A DNA stretch of 22,336 nt, taken from positions 14,207 through 36,542 of the forward strand of contig DIMS01000102.1 of the NCBI GenBank assembly GCA_002425685.1. The letters run 5' to 3'. Each line of letters begins with the position of its first letter. Position 1 is the stretch's first letter. This document shows, piece after piece, positions 7,703-15,078 of the stretch. This DNA is from Synergistaceae bacterium UBA5560. GTDB taxonomy: Bacteria > Synergistota > Synergistia > Synergistales > Aminiphilaceae. The notes under the pieces were generated by a model, which searched no databases, had not been told where the DNA came from, and saw only the letters and a program-made list of their open reading frames with translations. Position numbers and translations under genes: made by a program.

Positions 7703-8518
7703 GTGAGAACAGCACGGAATGTCCTTTGCGTTTTTTTCTTCGCACTCCTTTGCACTTTCGGCGTCTGTGCCGTCGCTACGGCGGCGGAGGTCGCCTTCAC
7801 ACCGGTGAGCCCCACGAACAACCAGATGGATTTTCCCGTCACGGGCAGCCTTCGCTGGTCCATCACCGTCACGAGCGGCGACGAGGAGATTCCCGAGGAT
7901 GCATTCACCTACGAAGTTTTCCTGGGGGCCACGAGTCAGACGATGGTGCGTCGGGCGGGTCCCGGATATGCGGCTACGCTGTACACTCCCGGGGATCTTC
8001 AGGTGGGGAGGACCTACTACTGGTATGTCCGGGCGACGAACGGCGAGGTGACGGCCACCTCCGACGTCTGGGCCTTTACGACCGTCGCTGAGGGCTATCC
8101 CAGCGCACCCCATTCGCCCGACCCCGCCGACGGCGCCACGGAGGTGGCGGGGGACATCGCGCTCCGCTGGAGTCCCAGCGAGGGAGCGGGGAGCGAGGGC
8201 GTCACCTACACGGTGTACTTCGGGACCACCTCGCAGAACATGACCGTTCCCTCGGGTGGCGCGGGGATCACTGTTCCGCATCTCACGCCGCCCCAGCCGC
8301 TGAAGGGAAAGACCCTCTACTTCTGGCGGGTGGAGGCGACGAACGACCGGGGAAACACCACTTCCTCGGTGGTCTGGTCCTTCCGGACGATGGAGATCGA
8401 TGAGTCTCTGAGCAGCGGAGGATGCGTCCTGGGCGGCGCGTCTCCCTGGGCGGTCCTGCCGCTTCTGGCGGGACTTTCTCTGGTCGCCCGTTTCCGGAAG
8501 CGCTGCGGCGGGAACTGA
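7703..8518 (+). CDS. Secreted protein: two FN3-like domains and a Synerg-CTERM sorting tail
   Basis: About 271 aa from this start. Visible parts: a signal peptide (RTARNVLCVFFFALLCTFGVCAVATA, cleaved near AAEV) and two consecutive fibronectin III-like beta-sandwich repeats. Each repeat has SP-x-x-x at the start, LRWS, Y-x-V-x-F/Y-G-T/A-TSQ, YYWYV or YFWRV, and a final W-x-F-x-T. The C-terminus is SSGGCVLGG, a hydrophobic segment (WAVLPLLAGLSLVA) and a basic end (RFRKR). The tail fits the Synerg-CTERM class of sorting signals, thought to be processed at the Gly-Gly-Cys so that the protein is anchored at the cell surface. Start: AAGGAG at 7688-7693 is 9 bases before the GTG at 7703; an ATG at 7694 touches that site and would add three residues. 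Function unknown; adhesion or an envelope role is an inference. Confidence 0.85.
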   Translation: MRTARNVLCVFFFALLCTFGVCAVATAAEVAFTPVSPTNNQMDFPVTGSLRWSITVTSGDEEIPEDAFTYEVFLGATSQTMVRRAGPGYAATLYTPGDLQVGRTYYWYVRATNGEVTATSDVWAFTTVAEGYPSAPHSPDPADGATEVAGDIALRWSPSEGAGSEGVTYTVYFGTTSQNMTVPSGGAGITVPHLTPPQPLKGKTLYFWRVEATNDRGNTTSSVVWSFRTMEIDESLSSGGCVLGGASPWAVLPLLAGLSLVARFRKRCGGN

Positions 8519-8546
8519 CGGATTTCGCCGGAGGGCGCCCGTCGGA

Positions 8547-8587
8547 GCGGAGAGACATGTTGCGTCTCCGCCTCGCCTTTCCTTTTC
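8547..8587 (+). terminator. Possible Rho-independent terminator after the secreted protein gene
   Basis: GCG and GAGAC (8547-8556, with two unpaired bases between) pair with GTCTC and CGC (8564-8571) around a 7-base loop. A pyrimidine-rich, T-containing tract (CCTCGCCTTTCCTTTTC) follows. It sits 28 bases after the stop codon at 8518. The T-tract is interrupted and not directly against the stem, hence moderate confidence. Confidence 0.4.
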
Positions 8588-8733
8588 TGAAGAGCCCTCG
8601 GCTGCCGGAGCCATCTGTGAAATCTCCGACGTCCGAAAGCGGCGGCGGAACACTCGAAGGCCCCGCCGAAGCTCTTGTGAGACTTGTGTGAAGCCGTTGC
8701 GGAAGCCATGAACGCATTCAAGGAGGAAACGCC

Positions 8734-9981
8734 ATGACGACAAGCCGTATCGCCGATCCTTCCCTCGCCCCTTCCGGGGCGAACAAGATCCGCTGGGCCT
8801 GGCAGTACATGCCGGTCCTTTCGCTGCTGGCGAAGAAATATCGGGACGAGAAACCCCTTGCGGGGTGCCGCCTCGTCGCCTGTCTCCACCTGGAGGCCAA
8901 GACGGCCTGCCTGCTCCGGACTCTGAAAGAGCTGGGCGCGGAGGTGGTCGCCGCAGGAAGCAACCCTCTCTCCACCCAGGACGACGTATGCGCCGCCCTC
9001 GCGGAGGAGGGGGTGCAGGTTTTCAGCAGACGGGGCATGACTCCCGAGGAGTATTTCGACTACCTTCGGGATGCGCTGCGCGGCGGCGCGGACGTGCTCA
9101 TCGACGACGGGTGCGACCTGGTCGCCATGGTTCACGAGGAGTTTCCCGAACTGATCCCCCGCATCCGGGGCGGCTGCGAGGAGACCACCACGGGGGTGAA
9201 GCGCCTGCGCGCCCTGGACCGGGAAGGACTTCTCCGGTTCCCCATGATCGCCGTGAACGACGCCTACAGCAAATATCTCTTCGACAACCGATACGGAACG
9301 GGGCAGTCCGTCCTCGACGCGCTGCTGCGCACCACGAATCTGCTCATCGCCGGTCGCACCGTGGTCGTCGCGGGGTACGGCTGGTGCGGCAAGGGCGTTG
9401 CCACGAGAGCCCGAGGCATGGGCGCCGCGGTGGTGGTGGTGGAAGTGGACCCCCATCGTGCACTGGAGGCCCTCATGGACGGGCATCACGTCGCTCCCAT
9501 GATGGAGGCGGCCCGCTTGGGGGATGTCTTCGTCACCGTCACTGGGAACACCCGGGTGATCCGGGGCGAGCACATGGCGGTCATGAAAGACGGCGCGCTT
9601 CTGGCCAACGCGGGGCACTTCGACGTGGAGATCTCCATTCCCGATCTGGAGGGGCTCTCGGAGAGGTGGGAGAGCTTCCGCCCCAACGTGCGGACCTATA
9701 TGCTCAGGGACGGGCGGCACCTTCACCTGCTGGGCGAGGGACGGCTGGTGAATCTCGCCGCCGGCGACGGCCATCCCGTGGAGATCATGGATCTCAGCTT
9801 CGCCATGCAACTCCTGTCGGCGCTCCACATCTGGACCACCCGCCTCGCCCCGGGAGTGAGCAACGTGCCGGAGGAGCTGGATCTGCAGGTGGGCCGGCTC
9901 AAGCTGGAGAGCCTCGGCATCGCCCTGGACGAGCTGACGGAAGAGCAGCGGGTCTACCTCGACAGCTGGAAGGAAGCCTAG
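8734..9981 (+). CDS. ahcY: S-adenosylhomocysteine hydrolase, short archaeal/Thermotoga type
   Basis: Splits S-adenosylhomocysteine (or its inosine analogue) into homocysteine and the nucleoside, using a bound NAD. 415 aa. Key residues are present: H52 (CLHLEAKTA), D124/D125 (DDGCDL), E150 (GGCEETTTGVKRL), and K180 with D184-N185 (NDAYSKYLFDNRYGTGQS). The NAD loop is GYGWCGKG at 214-221, and NAGHFDVEI and GDGHPVEIMDLSFA follow. The protein stops at ELTEEQRVYLDSWKEA and lacks the C-terminal Lys...Tyr arm that reaches into the NAD site of the neighbouring subunit in the common bacterial and eukaryotic enzymes. I recall this short form from Thermotoga and methanogens. The ATG start has a perfect AAGGAGG 9 bases upstream. 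The deaminase gene follows after a 327-base structured gap. Confidence 0.93.
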   Translation: MTTSRIADPSLAPSGANKIRWAWQYMPVLSLLAKKYRDEKPLAGCRLVACLHLEAKTACLLRTLKELGAEVVAAGSNPLSTQDDVCAALAEEGVQVFSRRGMTPEEYFDYLRDALRGGADVLIDDGCDLVAMVHEEFPELIPRIRGGCEETTTGVKRLRALDREGLLRFPMIAVNDAYSKYLFDNRYGTGQSVLDALLRTTNLLIAGRTVVVAGYGWCGKGVATRARGMGAAVVVVEVDPHRALEALMDGHHVAPMMEAARLGDVFVTVTGNTRVIRGEHMAVMKDGALLANAGHFDVEISIPDLEGLSERWESFRPNVRTYMLRDGRHLHLLGEGRLVNLAAGDGHPVEIMDLSFAMQLLSALHIWTTRLAPGVSNVPEELDLQVGRLKLESLGIALDELTEEQRVYLDSWKEA

Positions 9982-10308
9982 GCGGCGCGCTCTCGGGCTT
10001 CCGACGCCCGGCACCCGCCTGAAACGTGACCGGGAAGAACGGTTCCGAAGGGCGGTGGCCTCACATCGGGAGGGGCACCGGAGGCGGAAACTCCCGGAGC
10101 GCTCCGGGAGCGAATCCCCCTGGTGCAGCGTGGTGTGGTGTCACGTGTCTTTTGCTTCGGAAAGCGGCGGGAAGGCTTTTACGAAGGGGAGTCGCCGGTG
10201 CTGTGCCGCAAAGGGCGCGACGCTTCCGAAGCAAGCGGGCACTCCCGGGGAAGTTCCCCCGGGACTTTAAGAGGCCCGGAAGGCGGAGAGGAAAGGTGGT
10301 CGTTCGTT
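9982..10308 (+). promoter_or_regulatory. Structured intergenic leader before the deaminase gene
   Basis: No gene is supported here; a frame open from 10123 into the deaminase has no family features before 10309. Several paired elements are visible in plus-strand order. (a) AGGCGG 9980-9985 with CCGCCT 10015-10020, enclosing CGGGC/GCCCG. (b) GCACC-GG-GG 10075-10084 with 10117-10126, enclosing the perfect 20-base palindrome at 10091-10110. (c) TTGCTTCGGAA 10152-10162 with TTCCGAAGCAA 10224-10234, continued after one bulged A by GCG 10164-10166 with CGC 10221-10223. (d) A terminator-like stem TCCCGGGG 10243-10250 with CCCCGGGA 10257-10264, followed by CTTTAAG. This suggests an RNA leader acting in cis on the deaminase gene. 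It matches no riboswitch class I recognise. Structure inferred by eye, not by folding. Confidence 0.45.
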
Positions 10309-11598
10309 ATGGGTCTGTTGCTGCGTCACGTGGTCGTTCTCGATGGTGAAAGCGAGCGAGCCCGTTTTGCCGACGTGGCCGTCGAGGGCGGCCGCATCGC
10401 GGCGGTCCTTCCCGCAGGAAAGGGAACGGGAGAGAGCGTGGTGGAGTGCTACGGAAAGACCGCGCTCATCCCCGGCCTGGTGAACGCCCATACCCACGCG
10501 GTGATGGTGCTCCTGCGCGGCCTCGGTGAGGAAAAACCCCTCATGGACTGGCTGCAGAAGTCCATCTGGCCCGTGGAGGCCCGGCTCCGCCGGGAGCACT
10601 TCGCCTGGGGGACGAAACAGGCGCTTCTCGAAATGGTCTCCGGGGGCGTCACCTGCTTCGGGGACATGTACTTCGAGATGGAACAGACCGCCCAGGCGGC
10701 CCTCGATGCGGGGGTCCGGGCGGGGCTCTGCCGGGGCATCATCTCCGCCGGGGAGGAAGGCATCGGGGATCGCCTGGAGAACGCCTGCGACCTCGTCCGG
10801 AACTGGCACGGCAGGGAGGGGCTCATCTCCGTCCAGCTCGGTCCCCACGCGCCCTACACCCTCTCTCCGGAACAGCTCCGGGTCGTCACCGACGCCGCCC
10901 GGGAACTCGGAGTAGGTGTGCACGTCCACTGGCTTGAAACGGAATGGGAAAAGGGATACATTCTTGAGCAACTGAAACGGGACCCCGTGGACCTACTGGA
11001 GGAGACGGGCATCCTTGACGCCCCCTTCGCGGTCCTCGCCCACGGCGTGTGGTTCGACCCCGAGGCGCTTCCCCGCATCGCCCGGAACAACCTCACGGTG
11101 GTGCACAACCCTTCGAGCAACCTCAAGCTGGGCAGCGGCATCGCCCCCGTTCCGGAGATGCTCCGGGCGGGAGTCCACGTGGCCCTCGGAACGGACGGCG
11201 CGGCGAGCAACAACCGCCTCGACGTGTGGGGGGAGATGCGCATGACGGCGCTCCTCCACAAGGGGTGTCGGCGGGACTGCACGGTCATTCCCGCCCGGGA
11301 CGTGCTCCGCATGGCCACCCTCGAAGGCGCCCGGGCGTTTGGCTTCAGCGACGTGGGGCTCATCCGGGAGGGATGGCAGGCGGACCTGGTGCTGGTGGAC
11401 CTGGACGCGCCCCACTACGTGGGATGGAACGAGGGCAACCTCGCCCAGTATCTCGTCTACGCGGGAAGCGCCATGGATGTGACGGGCACCATGGTGGCGG
11501 GGAAATGGGTCTACCAGAACGGCTGTTTCCCCACCCTGGACGCGGAGGAGATCCTCGCGGCCTCGCGGAGTGCCCGGCGGGAACTTCTTGAGATTTAA
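10309..11598 (+). CDS. mtaD: 5-methylthioadenosine/S-adenosylhomocysteine deaminase
   Basis: Amidohydrolase that removes the 6-amino group of methylthioadenosine and S-adenosylhomocysteine, giving the inosine forms. 429 aa. Metal and catalytic residues of the family are in place: H61 and H63 (NAHTHAV), H207 with E210 (HVHWLET), H245 (LAHGVWF) and D296 (LGTDGAASNN). The motifs GPHAPYTLSPE, HNPSSNLKLGSGIAPV and VAGKWVYQNG closely follow my memory of the Thermotoga enzyme TM0936, whose activity on MTA and SAH was shown experimentally. Start: ATG 10309, where the family begins; GGAGAGGAAAGGTGG at 10284-10298 supplies the ribosome site. Lies downstream of the SAH hydrolase gene on the same strand and in the same broad pathway as mtnA. 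Guanine or chlorohydrolase-type relatives are less likely given these motifs. Confidence 0.9.
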   Translation: MGLLLRHVVVLDGESERARFADVAVEGGRIAAVLPAGKGTGESVVECYGKTALIPGLVNAHTHAVMVLLRGLGEEKPLMDWLQKSIWPVEARLRREHFAWGTKQALLEMVSGGVTCFGDMYFEMEQTAQAALDAGVRAGLCRGIISAGEEGIGDRLENACDLVRNWHGREGLISVQLGPHAPYTLSPEQLRVVTDAARELGVGVHVHWLETEWEKGYILEQLKRDPVDLLEETGILDAPFAVLAHGVWFDPEALPRIARNNLTVVHNPSSNLKLGSGIAPVPEMLRAGVHVALGTDGAASNNRLDVWGEMRMTALLHKGCRRDCTVIPARDVLRMATLEGARAFGFSDVGLIREGWQADLVLVDLDAPHYVGWNEGNLAQYLVYAGSAMDVTGTMVAGKWVYQNGCFPTLDAEEILAASRSARRELLEI

Positions 11599-12007
11599 GG
11601 CGGCGAGGGGCGCTTCGCGGGGGGCTGTGCCCCCTTCTGCGGCACTTCGCCCGGGGCGGCGCGAACGCAGCACTGCGGGAAACGGAAAAGGGGCGGCGGA
11701 AGACGTTTCCCGTGAGCTCCCGAGGATGGCCTGACCACCGGCAGGAAGACGTGCTCCGGCGGAACGTTTTTCCGGAAGGAACGGCGGAAACGGAGACGCC
11801 CTTTGAAGGTGTTTGTACGGCGCTTTTCGAAAGGACGCGGGCGGGACGGTGGAAGACGTCTGCGGAAGGAGCCGCCGGAAAGGACCGCGAGGAACACGCC
11901 GGGAAGGCTCGCCTGAGAAAAGGCGACGAAGATTCCGCGGCAGGACGGCGAGGAGAGGCAACGGAGGACACGACGACGGCAGAACTTGCGGGAGAGGTGA
12001 CGAGACC
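11599..12007 (+). other. Gap of about 410 bases before alaS
   Basis: No gene supported. A GC hairpin GGGGGC/GCCCCC (11620-11634) follows the deaminase stop closely but has only TTCT after it, so it is at best a weak terminator. CTCCG 11754-11758 pairs with CGGAG 11791-11795 around an inner CGTT/AACG stem, with GCGGAA on both sides of the internal loop. GAGAGGTGA at 11992-12000 is the alaS ribosome site. I looked for a T-box leader (common before alaS in Firmicutes) and did not find its AGGGTGGNACCGCG element. Confidence 0.5.
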
Positions 12008-14653
12008 ATGCAGTGGAGAAAGGGACGAGACTTGCGCGAATTGTTCCTCGCCTATTTCGAGGAGAAGAATTCTGTGCGCTACCCGAGCTTTTCCCTCATT
12101 CCCGAGGATCCGACGATCCTCTTCACCATCGCGGGAATGGTGCCGTTCAAGCCCTTTTTCCTGGGCATACGGCGGCCGGAGGTGCTCCGGGCCACCACGA
12201 GCCAGAAATGCATCCGTACCAACGACATCGACAATGTGGGACGCACGGCGCGGCACCACACCTTTTTCGAGATGCTCGGCAACTTCAGCTTCGGAGACTA
12301 TTTCAAGAAGGAGATCATCCCCTGGTCGTGGGAGTTTCTCACCGAGCGGGTCGGGCTCGATCCGAACCGCCTCTACGCCACGATCTATCTGGACGACGAC
12401 GAGGCCTTCCATTTCTGGCACACGTCGGTGGGGCTCTCCAAGGATCGGATCGTCCGCCTCGGCGAGGACGACAACTTCTGGGCTGTCGGCCCCGTGGGTC
12501 CCTGCGGTCCCTGCTCGGAGATCATCTACGACCAGGGGCCGGAGTTCTCCTGCGACAGGCCGGACTGCGCCGTGGGGTGCAGCTGCGACCGCTACCTGGA
12601 GATCTGGAACCTGGTCTTCATGCAGTTCAACCGGAACGAGGCGGGAGAACTGATTCCCCTGCCGAAGCAGAACATCGACACGGGGATGGGGCTGGAGCGC
12701 CTCTCCTCGGTGGTGCAGCGGGTGAAGAGCGATTTCGAGACAGACCTGTTCAAACCCCTCATCGACAAGGCCTGCGCCATCTCGGGAACGTCCTACGGCG
12801 CCACTCCCCGGGGCGATCTCGCTGTGCGGGTCATCTCCGACCACGTGCGCGCCCTCGCCTTCATGATCGCCGACGGCATCCTTCCCGCCAACGAGGGACG
12901 GGGGTACGTGCTCCGGCGTCTTCTCCGGCGGGCGGTGCGCTTCGGACGTCTCCTCGGGGTGGATCGGCCCTTCCTGCTCGATCTGCTGCCCACGGTGATG
13001 GAACTCATGGGCGACCCCTACGGGGAACTTTTGGCGAACCGGGCCACCATCGAGTCGGTGATCTCCCTGGAGGAGCAGAAGTTCGGCCGCACCCTGGAAC
13101 AGGGAAGCATTCTCCTCGAGACGGAGGTCGGCTCCCGGAAGGCCCGGGGCGAGACGGCCCTGCCGGGCGGAGTGGCCTTCGAGCTGTACGACACCTACGG
13201 CTTTCCCTTCGAGCTCACCCAGGAGATCTGCTCCGAACAGGGCGTTTCCGTGGACGAGGGGGAGTTCCGGGAGGAGATGCGCAAGCAGAAGGAGCGGGCT
13301 CGGGCGGCGAGCAAGCAGCTCGCCTCCACCCTGTCGGGGACGCTCTACACGGAGCTGTCGGAAGCGCTTGACAGCACCGCCTTCGACGGCTACGACCGGA
13401 CCGAGGCGACTTCGGAGGTGAAGGCCCTCGTCGCCGAAGGCGCCGCCGCGACGAGCGTCGAGGAGGGGGACGTCGTCGAGGTGGTGCTCGCCCGGACGCC
13501 CTTCTATGGCGAGCGAGGCGGCCAGGTGGGCGACCGGGGCGTGCTGGAAGGTCCCTCGGGGCGGATCGTCGTGGAGGACACGGTGATCGCCGCGGGAACG
13601 CTCACGGTCCACAGGGGGCGGGTCGTCTCCGGCACCGTCTCCGTAGGGGACTCCGTGACGGCGCGGATTGACGTGGAGCGTCGCACCGCGATCCGGCGCC
13701 ATCACACGGCGACCCACCTGCTCCACGAGGCCCTGATCCGCGTGCTCGGCGAACATGTCCGCCAGGCGGGCTCCCTCGTCTCGCCGGAGCTGCTCCGCTT
13801 CGACTTCACCCACTTTGCACCGGTGAATCCCCGGGAACTCGAGCGGGTGGAGCGGATCGTGAACGCCCAGATCCTGGGGAACGAGGATCTCCGGGTGGTC
13901 CACACCACGTTGGACGAGGCGAAAAAGCAGGGCGCCAAGGCGCTCTTCGACGAGAAGTACGGCGAGGAGGTGCGGGTGGTCTCCATTCCCGGCTTCTCCA
14001 CGGAACTCTGCGGCGGCGTCCACGTGGACGCCACGGGGGACATCGGCCTCTTCAAGGTTCTGCGCGAGGAGGGCATCGGCGCTGGGGTTCGCCGCATCAC
14101 TGCCGTGGCGGGAATGCCCGCGGTGGAGCAGGCCCTCGACACGGCCCACGTGGTGTCCGAACTGGGGCTGCGCCTCGGCGGCGATCCGGACCAGTTCGTC
14201 GCGAAGGTGGAGGCCCTTCAGGACGAGGTGAAGCACCTCCAGAAGGCCCTGGCGGAGGAGCGTCTCCGAGTGCATCTCGCCCGGGTGGAGAGCTTGGTGG
14301 CCGCCAGAAGGGACGCGGCTGGGATCTCCGTCGTGACGGGGCTCTTCCGGGATGCGGACGACCAGCTACTCCGCTCTGTGGGCGACCGGATCAAGGCCGC
14401 GCTCTCCCCGGTGCTCGTGGTCTTCGCGGGCGTGACGGAGGAGAAGGTGCTCTTCGTGGCCATGGCGGACGACGCGGCGGTGCAGAAGGGCGCCCACGCG
14501 GGGAATGTGGTTCGGGACATCGCCCGGATCGCCGGCGGCGGCGGAGGCGGACGCGCCCAGACCGCTCAGGCGGGCGGCAAGGACCCCGCCAAGGCGGAAG
14601 AGGCGCTGGCTGCGGTCCCGGCCGTGGTGGAAAAGCTCGTCTCCGGAAAATGA
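12008..14653 (+). CDS. alaS: Alanyl-tRNA synthetase
   Basis: Charges tRNA-Ala and removes wrongly attached Ser or Gly. 881 aa, the normal full length. The class II catalytic domain is at the N-terminus (LRELFLAYFEEKNSVRYPS, FTIAGMVPFKPFFLG, TSQKCIRTNDIDNVG, then GPCGPCSEI and NTGMGLER-type motifs). The editing domain has the zinc-type ligands HHTATHLL (H566, H570) and CGGVHVDATGD (C668 onward). The C-terminal DHHA1/C-Ala domain ends in the usual Gly-rich GGGGGGRAQ motif. The open frame extends upstream to 11813, but the family start is the ATG at 12008, with GAGAGGTGA 7 bases before it. The stop overlaps the ruvX start as ATGA (14650-14653). Confidence 0.97.
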   Translation: MQWRKGRDLRELFLAYFEEKNSVRYPSFSLIPEDPTILFTIAGMVPFKPFFLGIRRPEVLRATTSQKCIRTNDIDNVGRTARHHTFFEMLGNFSFGDYFKKEIIPWSWEFLTERVGLDPNRLYATIYLDDDEAFHFWHTSVGLSKDRIVRLGEDDNFWAVGPVGPCGPCSEIIYDQGPEFSCDRPDCAVGCSCDRYLEIWNLVFMQFNRNEAGELIPLPKQNIDTGMGLERLSSVVQRVKSDFETDLFKPLIDKACAISGTSYGATPRGDLAVRVISDHVRALAFMIADGILPANEGRGYVLRRLLRRAVRFGRLLGVDRPFLLDLLPTVMELMGDPYGELLANRATIESVISLEEQKFGRTLEQGSILLETEVGSRKARGETALPGGVAFELYDTYGFPFELTQEICSEQGVSVDEGEFREEMRKQKERARAASKQLASTLSGTLYTELSEALDSTAFDGYDRTEATSEVKALVAEGAAATSVEEGDVVEVVLARTPFYGERGGQVGDRGVLEGPSGRIVVEDTVIAAGTLTVHRGRVVSGTVSVGDSVTARIDVERRTAIRRHHTATHLLHEALIRVLGEHVRQAGSLVSPELLRFDFTHFAPVNPRELERVERIVNAQILGNEDLRVVHTTLDEAKKQGAKALFDEKYGEEVRVVSIPGFSTELCGGVHVDATGDIGLFKVLREEGIGAGVRRITAVAGMPAVEQALDTAHVVSELGLRLGGDPDQFVAKVEALQDEVKHLQKALAEERLRVHLARVESLVAARRDAAGISVVTGLFRDADDQLLRSVGDRIKAALSPVLVVFAGVTEEKVLFVAMADDAAVQKGAHAGNVVRDIARIAGGGGGGRAQTAQAGGKDPAKAEEALAAVPAVVEKLVSGK

Positions 14654-15078
14654 AACGGATTCTCGCACTCGATGTCGGGACCGTCCGTATCGGAGTTGCC
14701 GTGAGCGACCCCCTGGGCAGCTTTGCCCAGGGGATCGCCGTCTTCGCCGCGGGCGGAGACTGGTTCGCGGAGCTCGACAAGGCCGTGGCGGCCTACGGCG
14801 TGCAGGTCATCGTCCTGGGGCTTCCCGTGCGCACCACCGGCGAGGAGGGGCCCGAAGCGAAGCGGATTCACACTCTGGCGAAGAAGTTGCGCCGTCGCTA
14901 TCCCGACCTGGAGATCACCACCTGGGACGAGCGCTTCACCACCGTGACGGCCTCGCAGGTGCTGCTGGAGGCGGACGTCTCCCGGGAGAAGCGGAAGGGG
15001 CACGTGGACAAGATCGCCGCGACGGTGCTGCTGCAGGGGTACCTGGACCGGCTCCGGGAGGGCGGGGGCGCCCCATGA
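14650..15078 (+). CDS. ruvX: Putative pre-16S rRNA nuclease / Holliday junction resolvase-like YqgF
   Basis: 142 aa, normal for the family. RNase H-like fold: ILALDVGTVRIGVAVSD holds the first catalytic Asp. VIVLGLPVRTTGEEGPEA and the YPDLEITTWDERFTTVTA motif (with Asp-Glu) follow, and a late Asp comes in GHVDKIAATVLLQGYLD. In E. coli YqgF is needed for 16S rRNA 5' maturation; a Holliday-junction role was also proposed. Start ATG 14650 overlaps the alaS stop by 4 bases, and its own stop overlaps the mutS start by 4 bases, so its expression is tied to both. Confidence 0.95.
   Translation: MKRILALDVGTVRIGVAVSDPLGSFAQGIAVFAAGGDWFAELDKAVAAYGVQVIVLGLPVRTTGEEGPEAKRIHTLAKKLRRRYPDLEITTWDERFTTVTASQVLLEADVSREKRKGHVDKIAATVLLQGYLDRLREGGGAP

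Noticed and set aside
9982..10308. Cobalamin riboswitch
   Set aside because: GCGAATCC and GGGAAGGC appear in the order seen in cobalamin riboswitches, but the core ACTGT/GCCACTG and AGCCAGGAGACC elements are absent.
10026..10349. 107-residue plus-strand frame in the deaminase leader
   Set aside because: Composition looks like translated GC-rich non-coding DNA and it overlaps the real start of the deaminase gene in another frame.
11620..11634. Rho-independent terminator after the deaminase gene
   Set aside because: GC stem is present, but it is followed by TTCTGCGG rather than a T-run; kept only as a note in the gap entry.
11599..12007. T-box leader before alaS
   Set aside because: The antiterminator element AGGGTGGNACCGCG and a clear terminator are missing.
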